Below, piece after piece: positions 46,866 to 54,462 of a DNA stretch of 64,000 bases; position 1 is the first letter of the stretch, and each line of letters begins with the position of its first letter. The notes under the pieces are model-generated. The model did no database searches. It saw only the letters and a program-made list of their open reading frames with translations, and was not told the DNA's origin. The position numbers and the translations under genes are program-made. Source of the stretch: Burkholderiaceae bacterium (GTDB lineage Bacteria > Pseudomonadota > Gammaproteobacteria > Burkholderiales > Burkholderiaceae_E); contig JACKLP010000006.1 of NCBI GenBank assembly GCA_024235875.1, positions 1 through 64,000 of the forward strand, read 5' to 3'.

Positions 46866-48278
46866 TCAGAACGAGAAGATCTTGCCCGGATTCAGGATGT
46901 TGTCCGGATCGAGCGCGCGCTTGAGCCGGCGCATCATCGCGACCGCTTCTTCGCCCGCTTCGTCGAGCAGGTAGCCGATCTTGTGCAGGCCGATGCCATG
47001 CTCGCCCGTGCAGGTCCCCTCGAGGCCGATCGCGAGCCGGACCAGCTCGTCGTTGAGCGCTTCGCTGGCATGGACCTCGTCCGGATTGTCGGGATCGAGC
47101 AGGATGATGCAGTGGAAATTTCCGTCGCCGACATGGCCGACGATCGCGGTCGGCGTCGTCGATCGCGCGAGGATCTCGCCGGCGCCCTCCAGGCACTCGG
47201 TGAGCCGCGAGATCGGCACGCAGGCGTCGGTCGAGATCGCCCGGCTGCCGGGTCGCATCTGCAGGCAGGCGAAATAGGCGTTGTGCCGGGCGGTCCACAG
47301 ACGGGTTCGCTCCTCGGGGCGCGTGGCCCACTCGAAGTCGTTGCCGCCGTGATCACGTGCGATTTCCTGCACCATCTCGACCTGCTCGCGCACGCCGGCC
47401 TCGGTGCCGTGGAATTCGAAGAACAGCGTCGGCTGCTCCTTGAGGGTGAGCTTGCTGTAGGCATTCAGGGCCCCGATGGCCCGGGCATCCAGGAACTCGC
47501 TCCGTGCGATCGGCACGCCGAGCTGGATCGTCTGCACGACGGCGTCGATCGCGCCGCGAATCGTGGGGAAGCTCACGACCGCCGCCGAAATCGCCTCGGG
47601 CTGCGGATAGAGTCGCACCGTGACCTCGGTGATGACGCCCAGCGTCCCCTCGGAGCCCACCATGAGCCGGGTCAGGTCGTAGCCGGCCGAGGACTTCTTC
47701 GCACGGGTCCCGGTGCGCAACACCGTGCCGTCGGCCGTCACGACGCTCAGGCCCAGTACGTTCTCGCGCATCGTGCCATAGCGCACGGCGTTCGTGCCCG
47801 AGGCCCGGGTGGCGGCCATGCCGCCGATGCTGGCATCGGCGCCGGGATCGATCGGGAAGAAAAGCCCGGTATCGCGCAAGGCTTCATTGAGCTGCTTGCG
47901 TGTCACGCCGGCCTGGACGGTCGCGGTCAGGTCCTCGGCGTTGACCGACAAGATCTGGTTCATTCCCGACACATCGATGCTGATCCCGCCCTGCACCGCC
48001 AACAGGTGCCCTTCGAGCGAGGACCCCACGCCATAGGGGATCAGGGGCACCTTGTGCGTGGCGCACAGGCCCACGACCTCGGCGACCTCCGCCGCGGATC
48101 CGGCGAACACGACCGCATCGGGTGGCGTCGCAGGAAACGGCGACTCGTCGCGGCCATGATGCTCCCGCACCGCCATCGCGGTGCTGAAGCGCTCGCCGAA
48201 GCGCTCGGCCAGCGCCTGGAGGCATTCGTCGGGGATCGGACGCCTGATCTGGGCCAGCGCCGGAATCGGATGGTTCAT
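46866..48278 (-). CDS. FAD-linked oxidase, D-lactate/D-2-hydroxyacid dehydrogenase type
   Basis: 470 residues. PCMH FAD domain (PLIPYGVGSSLEGHLLAVQGGISID and DPGADASIGGMAATRASGTNAVRYG) and FAD-oxidase C domain (HVGDGNFHCIILLD, GTCTGEHGIGLHKIGYL). This matches D-lactate dehydrogenase (cytochrome) and glycolate-oxidase-D-like proteins; D-lactate or another D-2-hydroxyacid is the likely substrate. Start at 48278. It is the last gene of a minus-strand run porin, MmgE/PrpD, HAD, oxidase. Confidence 0.9.
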   Translation of the reverse strand: MNHPIPALAQIRRPIPDECLQALAERFGERFSTAMAVREHHGRDESPFPATPPDAVVFAGSAAEVAEVVGLCATHKVPLIPYGVGSSLEGHLLAVQGGISIDVSGMNQILSVNAEDLTATVQAGVTRKQLNEALRDTGLFFPIDPGADASIGGMAATRASGTNAVRYGTMRENVLGLSVVTADGTVLRTGTRAKKSSAGYDLTRLMVGSEGTLGVITEVTVRLYPQPEAISAAVVSFPTIRGAIDAVVQTIQLGVPIARSEFLDARAIGALNAYSKLTLKEQPTLFFEFHGTEAGVREQVEMVQEIARDHGGNDFEWATRPEERTRLWTARHNAYFACLQMRPGSRAISTDACVPISRLTECLEGAGEILARSTTPTAIVGHVGDGNFHCIILLDPDNPDEVHASEALNDELVRLAIGLEGTCTGEHGIGLHKIGYLLDEAGEEAVAMMRRLKRALDPDNILNPGKIFSF

Positions 48279-48354
48279 GACAAGCCTTGTTCTTTGCAGG
48301 AATCGAATCGGCCAAGCATAGTCGAATCCGGCGGCACCGGCCATCGACCGGGGT

Positions 48355-48990
48355 TCAGGGCGCCTCGGAACGAATCGGCCCGCGCGCCAGGCCGGCGAAC
48401 ACGTCGGCGCGGGTCCGGACCCGGACCGCTTGCATGCCCGCCCGCCGGGCGCCCTGCACGTTGGCCGCCGAGTCGTCGAAGAACCGGATCCGCGCCGGCG
48501 CCACGCCCATGCGAGCCGCCACCGCGGCGAATGCCGACGGATCCGGCTTGCGCTGGCCGATCTCGTGCGACAGGAAGACGCCGTCGAACCGAGACCGCAG
48601 CGGGGCGAAGCGTGCGGACCACGCCCGGGCATGGGTGACATTGGTGTTGCTGAACAGAAAGACGGGGCCGAACTCGCGCGCGCGGGCGACGACGAGCGCC
48701 GCGTCGGCAAAGCGTTCGCCAAGGATCGCGTTCCAGCCCTCGACCATCCGATCCTGCGGCAGCGCCAGGCCCAGGCGCCCCGCCAGTGCAGTGAACCATT
48801 GCGATTCGTCGATCTCGCCCCGCTCGAAGCGGGCATGGTCGTCGTGGTCCAGGCAGCCGGGATCGAGGCTGCCGGGCGTCAGCGCCGCTGCCCGCTCCCA
48901 GTAGCGCATCGCACGCGCGGGGTCGACCTCGATCAGCACCCCGCCCAGGTCGAGCAGAACCGCGTCGAAGTGGTTGTCGTGCGAGCGCAT
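48355..48990 (-). CDS. HAD superfamily hydrolase (subfamily IA)
   Basis: 211 residues. Motifs: VLLDLGGVLIEVD (I), LFSNTN (II), QRKPDPSAF (III) and IRFFDDSAANVQGARRAG (IV). As in the gene at 14.7 kb, the second Asp of DxD is Gly. It is a likely small phosphatase such as a YihX-type alpha-glucose-1-phosphatase or dehalogenase-like enzyme; the substrate is unknown. It begins 42 bp after the MmgE/PrpD gene and ends 76 bp before the FAD oxidase. Confidence 0.88.
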   Translation of the reverse strand: MRSHDNHFDAVLLDLGGVLIEVDPARAMRYWERAAALTPGSLDPGCLDHDDHARFERGEIDESQWFTALAGRLGLALPQDRMVEGWNAILGERFADAALVVARAREFGPVFLFSNTNVTHARAWSARFAPLRSRFDGVFLSHEIGQRKPDPSAFAAVAARMGVAPARIRFFDDSAANVQGARRAGMQAVRVRTRADVFAGLARGPIRSEAP

Positions 48991-49032
48991 TCGGCCGGTG
49001 GTGGCGGGATCGGCAGGACGGCCGTGGCGCGC

Positions 49033-50406
49033 TCAGCCGGCCTCGACCACGAGCAGGGGCAGCAGTTGGCGGACGTCGTCGACATCCTCGAGCGAGTCGA
49101 TCGCGTCCAGCCAGGCCCGGGCCCGGTCCGCGGCCAGCGCGCGCGGCGCGTAGGCCATGCAATCGTCGAATCGCTGGAAGTGCTCGGCGTCGGTCAGGCC
49201 GTTGCCGGGAAAGCCAGGCGCCACATCGAGCGCCAATGCGAATCGGCGCCCGTCGGTCGTGTCGATCGCCACGTCGACCGACGAATGACCGCGTGCATCC
49301 ATGGCCGGGTCCGCGACCGTGCGGACACGCTCGACCATCGCAAGGACGGCGGGATCACGGATCGCGTCGATCGTGAAATGAGACAGCCTGGCGACGCCGC
49401 GCACGATCGCATTGGCCACCGTGTATTGCGCACTGAACTGGGCGTCGACCCGGGGATTCTCGCCCATATGGAAACGATGCCCGACGAGGCGGTGCGCATA
49501 GGGCGGCAAGCGGACCTCGGCCGATGCGACCGCCTCTGGCGCGAGCCCGTGTTCCGCCATCAGGCGCAATGTCAGCTCGGTCGCCCCCTGGGTCACGCCA
49601 CAGCTGGGATATTTCTTGAACACCACCCGGTGCAGGCGCCAATCGGTGCCGAGCCCCTCGACGACTTCGGTTGGTGCAAGGCGATCTCGTCCATAAAGAT
49701 GCGGGTAGCCGTAGATCCCGGTGAGGAAATGGCGCGGCCCGCCCAGGCCGAGCTGGGCGAACTGGGCGCAGGCGACCCCGGCCTCGGCGACCCATCCCTG
49801 GGTCAGGCGTACGCCGAGCGAGCCATCGACGTGAGACTGGAAGCTGCCACCGCAGCGATTGAACGCGAGCCCCAGCGCCTGGCGGATCGCGGGCGGCTCC
49901 AGCCCCAGGAGCACCGCTGCGGCACCGGCGGCCGCGAAGTTCACACAGATGCCCGTGGGATCGAAGCCGTCGTACTGGGCCTCGGTCAGGTTGAACCGCG
50001 AGCCGAGCTCGGCACCTGCCGCCAGGGCCGCGATGAAACGCCGGCCGTCACAACCACCGCGAAGCTCGGCCGCGGCAAACGCCGCAGGTATCAGTGCCGA
50101 TCCGATGTGGGGCCCCGGTGCCATCGCGTCGCAGAAATCGAGCGCACGACACATCGCCGCGTTGAGCATGGCCGCCGACGCCGCCGGCAGGCGGTCACCA
50201 TGCACGATCACACGGGCCTCGGGCGCGCCCCCGCGCGCCACGAGGAATTGGCGAAGCGCGAGAATGCCGTCTTCTTCGGCTCCCGCGACACCGGTGCCGG
50301 ACACGGCGATCAGGAGGCGCTTGACGAGTCGGACCGCGTCGGGCGGGAGTTGCTCGAAGCGCAGCCCGTGGGCGAACCGGGCGAGTTGGTCTTCGGGCTC
50401 GATCAT
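49033..50406 (-). CDS. MmgE/PrpD family protein
   Basis: 457 residues, from the ATG at 50406. The family includes 2-methylcitrate dehydratase and cis-aconitate decarboxylase. Visible landmarks are MCRALDFCDAMAPGPHIGSALIPAAFAAAE (the usual substrate-loop position), LGLAFNRCGGSFQS, and KKYPSCGVTQGATE with its conserved Lys-Tyr-Pro and Cys. The chemistry could be dehydration or decarboxylation of a tricarboxylate-like acid. It lies 52 bp after the porin gene, so uptake through the outer membrane and metabolism may be coupled. Confidence 0.87.
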   Translation of the reverse strand: MIEPEDQLARFAHGLRFEQLPPDAVRLVKRLLIAVSGTGVAGAEEDGILALRQFLVARGGAPEARVIVHGDRLPAASAAMLNAAMCRALDFCDAMAPGPHIGSALIPAAFAAAELRGGCDGRRFIAALAAGAELGSRFNLTEAQYDGFDPTGICVNFAAAGAAAVLLGLEPPAIRQALGLAFNRCGGSFQSHVDGSLGVRLTQGWVAEAGVACAQFAQLGLGGPRHFLTGIYGYPHLYGRDRLAPTEVVEGLGTDWRLHRVVFKKYPSCGVTQGATELTLRLMAEHGLAPEAVASAEVRLPPYAHRLVGHRFHMGENPRVDAQFSAQYTVANAIVRGVARLSHFTIDAIRDPAVLAMVERVRTVADPAMDARGHSSVDVAIDTTDGRRFALALDVAPGFPGNGLTDAEHFQRFDDCMAYAPRALAADRARAWLDAIDSLEDVDDVRQLLPLLVVEAG

Positions 50407-50458
50407 CGGCAATTGACGCGGCGACCGAACGGCCTGGCGACCAGATCTCGGGCCGAGA

Positions 50459-51583
50459 TCAGAACCGGTGCCGCAGGCCCAGCGTACCGACGGTCTGGGT
50501 ATTCCCGGTGGGGTTCTTGAGGGCGTCGTGGTAGGCGGCCGAGTACACGTCGGTTCGCTTGGACAATGGCAGCAGGTAGCCGAAGCTCACCGACTCGCGC
50601 TTGCCGGACGTTGCGGCCCGGGTATCGCTGATGTTCGACAGCGCGTAGGAGAACAGCAGCTTGCCGGTGCCGGCCTCGATGGAAGCACCGAGCTGGTAGG
50701 TCTTGCGATCGACGTCCGACGCGCTGTTGTTGAAGCGCTCGGCGCTTTGCTGGTACTGGGCTTGCAGCTTGACCACACTGATGTCGAAGCTGCCGCCGAT
50801 CTGCCAGGCCTCCTGCTTGTGTCCGTCGCCCGCGGTGCTCAGATTGATGTTCCGATATGCGAGCGCCATCGAGACAGGGCCCCGACCATAGGACAAGGCG
50901 CCGTCGATCGCCCGGCCAGCCTTGCGATCCACGCCCGAATCCCGTTCCTGGCCGGCCGAATAGACGATGTCGGCCTTCAGCCCACTGAAGGACGGCGACA
51001 CATAGCGGATCGAGTTGCTGAAACCGGTGTCCCCCTTGACCCCCAGGTTGCTCACGCCGGGGATGGTCGGCACGTCGCGGAAGGTGTGCGTGATCATCGG
51101 CGAGACCGTGAACGAATCGCCGAAGGGGTTGTGCATCAGGGTGGTCAGGAAGAACGGCGTGGTGTTGCGCCCCAGCGTGAGCCGACCGAACGGGCCACTC
51201 AGGCCCACATAGGCATCGCGGGCAAAGAAGGTATCGCCGGTGAAACGGCCCGACGCGCCGGTGTCGGGCCGCAGGAAGGACTCGATCGCGAACACCGCAC
51301 GCGTGCCATTGCCGAACGACTCCGAGCCGCTCACGCCGATGTACGACGTGGACATCCCGCCCGAATCGACGAGCCACTTGTAGCCGCGCGCCGGCGAGGT
51401 ATTGGATTCCACCCCCATGAAGACGTCGGCCTGGCCATACAGTTGCACGCCATCGGCGCGAACCGCTGCCGGCGACGCCACGAGCCCTGCAACGAACAGG
51501 CTTGCCACCATGCCCCCGTACGGCGCGGGGCCTCGGCGACAGGATCGGGACAGGCCTTGCAACAAGCGACGAACGAGCGGCAT
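50459..51583 (-). CDS. Gram-negative (Burkholderiales-type) porin
   Basis: 374 residues if started at 51583; an ATG at 51511 giving 350 residues is also possible and begins a cleaner signal peptide. Mature part starts about DGVQLYGQADVFMGVE, the classic beta-strand opening of OmpC-like porins of betaproteobacteria, contains LTLGRNTTPF and RDAYVGLSGPFGRL, and ends GTLGLRHRF with the terminal Phe needed for outer-membrane assembly. It forms a trimeric general or weakly selective channel. First gene of the run leading to MmgE/PrpD, HAD and FAD oxidase. Confidence 0.9.
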   Translation of the reverse strand: MPLVRRLLQGLSRSCRRGPAPYGGMVASLFVAGLVASPAAVRADGVQLYGQADVFMGVESNTSPARGYKWLVDSGGMSTSYIGVSGSESFGNGTRAVFAIESFLRPDTGASGRFTGDTFFARDAYVGLSGPFGRLTLGRNTTPFFLTTLMHNPFGDSFTVSPMITHTFRDVPTIPGVSNLGVKGDTGFSNSIRYVSPSFSGLKADIVYSAGQERDSGVDRKAGRAIDGALSYGRGPVSMALAYRNINLSTAGDGHKQEAWQIGGSFDISVVKLQAQYQQSAERFNNSASDVDRKTYQLGASIEAGTGKLLFSYALSNISDTRAATSGKRESVSFGYLLPLSKRTDVYSAAYHDALKNPTGNTQTVGTLGLRHRF

Positions 51584-51761
51584 TTTCACGTGACGGCGAC
51601 CGGAAACGGGCAAGCGGTTGACCCTTTGATTTTCGTCGATCCGGCCGCTGCCGTCCACCGTCCACGCCGACCGGATGTCGGATTTCGGCCCGGCACCGGT
51701 ACGGATGTCACCGACTGCTACGATCGGGCGCATCGACCCGACGGATACAGGATGAAAGCCC

Positions 51762-52346
51762 ATGGGCAAGCGGCTCTCCACGATCGCGACTCGCACCGGC
51801 GACGACGGCACGACCGGGCTTGGCGACGGCAGCCGAACCCGAAAGGACGACCCCCGCGTAGCGGCGATGGGCGATGTCGACGAGCTCAATTCGGTCATCG
51901 GGCTGCTGTTGTGCCAGGCCCTGCCGGACGCCCTACGCCGGGATCTCGTCGAGATCCAGCATGACTTGTTCGACCTCGGGGGCGAACTGAGCATTCCGGG
52001 CTTCGAGAACCTGCCGGATACGGCGCTGGCCAGGCTCGACGCATTGCTCGAGCACTACAACGCCGACCTGCCCCGGCTCGCCGAGTTCATCCTGCCCGGC
52101 GGCTCGCCCGCGGCCGCCCATGCGCACCTGGCCCGCACCGTGTGCCGCCGGGCCGAACGCTCGGTCGTCACGCTGGCGGCGGCGCAGCCGGTGCGCCCGA
52201 CCTGCCGACGCTACCTCAATCGCCTCTCGGACCTGATGTTCGTGCTCGCCCGGGTGCTGAACCGGTCGGATGGTGGAACCGACGTGCTCTGGAATCGCCA
52301 GCGCGCCGACGATCCGCCCGATGACCACGACGCCGGGAAGGGCTGA
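51762..52346 (+). CDS. Cob(I)alamin adenosyltransferase, PduO type
   Basis: 194 residues. The ATP-binding N-terminus STIATRTGDDGTTGLGDGSR and the cobalamin-site helices DELNSVIGLLL and CRRAERSVVTL define the family; conserved Arg and Asn ligands are present. It converts cob(I)alamin to adenosylcobalamin in the cytoplasm. No B12 riboswitch is seen in the 178-bp gap shared with the porin. Convergent with the cyclic-nucleotide-binding gene. Confidence 0.94.
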   Translation: MGKRLSTIATRTGDDGTTGLGDGSRTRKDDPRVAAMGDVDELNSVIGLLLCQALPDALRRDLVEIQHDLFDLGGELSIPGFENLPDTALARLDALLEHYNADLPRLAEFILPGGSPAAAHAHLARTVCRRAERSVVTLAAAQPVRPTCRRYLNRLSDLMFVLARVLNRSDGGTDVLWNRQRADDPPDDHDAGKG

Positions 52347-52404
52347 AGCGACGCCCTTGGCGATCGCGCGGTGGCGGCGACAGCCGCCCGGACCGCCGCC
52401 GGCC

Positions 52405-53001
52405 TCAGGCCTCGCGCGCAGCCTCAAGGTAGGAGACCAGCTTGGCACTGGTCTGGCGCAGCCGATCCGATAGCAACTGCACCAGCTTGAGCAGGATCTT
52501 GTTGCCAAGCTTGGGTTCGTCGGCGAGCACGAGCATCAGTGCGTCCCGGGTCAGCACCGCGATCCGCGAGTGCTCGAGCGTCACGCAGGATGCGAATCGC
52601 GGTTCGCCATCGAACATCGACATCTCGCCGAGCGCGTGCCCGGCGTGTGCGACCGCGATGCGCGACGGATAGTTGTATCGGTTGCGACGCAAGACGTCGA
52701 CCATGCCGCTCATCAGCAGGGTCATGAAATCGCCGGTCTCGCCCTCGTTGATCACGGTGACGCCGGGCGGCGCTTCGTAGACGTACATGAAGGCGCCGAG
52801 TTTTCGCGTCTCGTCGATGTCCAGCCCGGAGAACAACGGGGTCTTGGCCATCAGTCCGTAGATCTGGTCGGCGAACTCGGTGGCACGGCCCACCGGCTTG
52901 AGGCCGAGCGCCAACAGTCGCTCGTGCGGCGTGCGCCGCCCGCCTGCGGCCTGCCCCTCGGCCGGATTCGCATCGTGAACTCGTCCCTGAACTGCTTCCA
53001 T
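52405..53001 (-). CDS. Stand-alone cyclic-nucleotide-binding domain protein
   Basis: 198 residues from the ATG at 53001, with GGGAG 8 nt upstream. One cNMP domain (about residues 50-165): LFSGLDIDETRKLGAFMYVYEAPPG, then the phosphate-binding cassette LGEMSMFDGEPRFAS. No HTH follows; the C-terminal helices end in a short Ala/Glu-rich tail. So it may sense cAMP/cGMP without binding DNA. It follows aroG on the same strand by 153 bp. Confidence 0.87.
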   Translation of the reverse strand: MEAVQGRVHDANPAEGQAAGGRRTPHERLLALGLKPVGRATEFADQIYGLMAKTPLFSGLDIDETRKLGAFMYVYEAPPGVTVINEGETGDFMTLLMSGMVDVLRRNRYNYPSRIAVAHAGHALGEMSMFDGEPRFASCVTLEHSRIAVLTRDALMLVLADEPKLGNKILLKLVQLLSDRLRQTSAKLVSYLEAAREA

Positions 53002-53154
53002 TACTTCGACTCCCGTCTTTTGCGAAAAACATAGCACGGAAGAATTGCGCAGGAACCCGGAATCGTCGGACCGTCCCTCATGGGCCGACAAATGGCGGCC
53101 ACGGCGTCGCCGGCGTTCACCTGCGCCCGCCCGGACGAGTGGCGACGCGCTCGC

Positions 53155-54222
53155 TCAGTCGTCGTCGCCGTGGATGCGGCGCTGGCGAACGCCGTGCGCC
53201 AGTGCGTCGAGCACCCCCACGGTGTCCTCCCAACCCAGGCAGCCGTCGGTGACGCTCTGCCCGTAGGTCAGTTCGCGCCCCGGGCCGAGGTCCTGCCGTC
53301 CGCCGACGAGATGGCTTTCGACCATGACGCCGAAGACCCGCTGCTCGCCGGCCGCGAGCTGGGCCGCCACATCGTCGACGACACCGATCTGGTTTTGCGG
53401 ATCCTTGCGGCTGTTGCCATGGCTCGCGTCGATCATCAGGCGGCAGGCCATTGCGGCCGAGGCAGCCTCGCGGCAGGCAGCCGACACGCTCGCCGCATCG
53501 AAATTGGGTTCGCGGCCACCACGCAGGATGATGTGGCAGTCCTCGTTGCCGTTGGTCGAAACGATCGCCGAGAAGCCGCCCTTGGTGACCGACAGGAAAT
53601 GGTGTGGCTGGGACGCGGCCTTGATGGCATCGAGCGCGATCTTCAGATTGCCGTCGGTACCGTTCTTGAAACCGACGGGACAGGACAGCCCGGACGCGAG
53701 CTCGCGGTGGACCTGCGACTCGGTGGTACGCGCCCCGATCGCACCCCAGGCGATCAGGTCGGCGACGTACTGCGGCGTGATCATGTCGAGGAATTCGGTC
53801 CCGGCCGGCAGTCCCATCCGAGCCAGGTCGAGCAAGAGCTCGCGAGCCTGGCGGATCCCCTTGTTGATGTTGAAGCTGTTGTCGAGGTCGGGGTCGTTGA
53901 TCAGCCCCTTCCAGCCGACGGTGGTGCGCGGCTTCTCGAAGTAGACGCGCATCACGATTTCCAGGTCATCGCTCAGGCGCTGTCGCTGGGCCAGGAGCCG
54001 CTCGGCGTATTCGCGGGCCGCAGCCGGATCATGGATGGAGCAAGGTCCCACCACCACCAGCAGTCGGTCGTCCATGCCATGAAGAATGCGATGGACGGCC
54101 TGGCGCGCGTCGGCAACGGTGCTCGCGGCGGCGTCGCTGACATTGAACTCTCGCAACAGATGGGCGGGTGGCGAGAGCTCCTTGATCTCCCGGATTCGCA
54201 GGTCGTCGGTGGTCTGGGGCAT
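53155..54222 (-). CDS. aroG: 3-deoxy-7-phosphoheptulonate (DAHP) synthase, AroG type (EC 2.5.1.54)
   Basis: 355 residues. Condenses PEP and erythrose-4-phosphate, the first step to aromatic amino acids. Diagnostic blocks: VVVGPCSIHDP, MRVYFEKPRTTVGWKGLINDP, GARTTESQVHRELASGLS, VGFKNGTDGN and MIDASHGNSRKDP (metal His). GAGGA lies 8 nt before the ATG at 54222. A 27-codon Phe-rich leader and a terminator precede it, so phenylalanine attenuation is likely on top of allosteric control. Confidence 0.97.
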   Translation of the reverse strand: MPQTTDDLRIREIKELSPPAHLLREFNVSDAAASTVADARQAVHRILHGMDDRLLVVVGPCSIHDPAAAREYAERLLAQRQRLSDDLEIVMRVYFEKPRTTVGWKGLINDPDLDNSFNINKGIRQARELLLDLARMGLPAGTEFLDMITPQYVADLIAWGAIGARTTESQVHRELASGLSCPVGFKNGTDGNLKIALDAIKAASQPHHFLSVTKGGFSAIVSTNGNEDCHIILRGGREPNFDAASVSAACREAASAAMACRLMIDASHGNSRKDPQNQIGVVDDVAAQLAAGEQRVFGVMVESHLVGGRQDLGPGRELTYGQSVTDGCLGWEDTVGVLDALAHGVRQRRIHGDDD

Positions 54223-54286
54223 TTTCTTGTCCTCGTGGTCTGGTGCGGTTGCGCTGGCCTGGCGCACGCGACACCGGTGGCCGACG

Positions 54287-54318
54287 AAAAAAAACCGCCG
54301 GTTCGGTGCCGGCGGTTT
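54287..54318 (-). terminator. Attenuator terminator in the aroG leader
   Basis: In the minus-strand transcript AAACCGCCGG (54309-54318) pairs with CCGGCGGTTT (54292-54301) through a 7-nt loop, followed by a run of T ending at 54287. It lies between the leader-peptide stop (54343) and the aroG ATG (54222). An alternative antiterminator pairs 54363-54372 with 54310-54322, destroying this stem. Confidence 0.85.
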
Positions 54319-54342
54319 GTCGGTTTCGGTGGTCGTCGTTAT

Positions 54343-54426
54343 CTACGAACGCGCTCCCGACTCGACCCGCCGCAGGCAGGTAAAGCCGAAAAATCGAAAA
54401 TAAGCGAAACCAATCGTCGAAGCCAT
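54343..54426 (-). CDS. Phenylalanine-rich leader peptide of aroG (attenuation)
   Basis: A 27-codon frame, ATG at 54426 and TAG at 54343-54345. Residues 7-15 read F-A-Y-F-R-F-F-G-F: five Phe and one Tyr in nine codons. Too short for normal gene callers. It lies just downstream of a promoter and 25 bases upstream of the antiterminator/terminator region. A ribosome stalled on scarce Phe-tRNA would free the antiterminator arm at codons 19-22. The sequence resembles the role of the pheA leader. No Shine-Dalgarno site is seen; the start may be leaderless. Confidence 0.8.
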   Translation of the reverse strand: MASTIGFAYFRFFGFTCLRRVESGARS

Positions 54427-54432
54427 GGCGTG

Positions 54433-54461
54433 AGTGTACGGAGTATCAGCAACCACGGCAA
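54433..54461 (-). promoter_or_regulatory. aroG promoter
   Basis: Minus-strand TTGCCG (54456-54461) and TACACT (54433-54438) are separated by exactly 17 bp (4/6 each). The -35 begins one base after the DUF748 stop codon. The expected start site falls at the leader peptide's ATG (54426) or three bases before. Confidence 0.6.
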
Positions 54462-54462
54462 C

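Noticed and set aside
51584..51761. Cobalamin riboswitch before the adenosyltransferase gene
   Set aside because: The 178-bp gap lacks the conserved B12-box sequence and is shared with the divergent porin.
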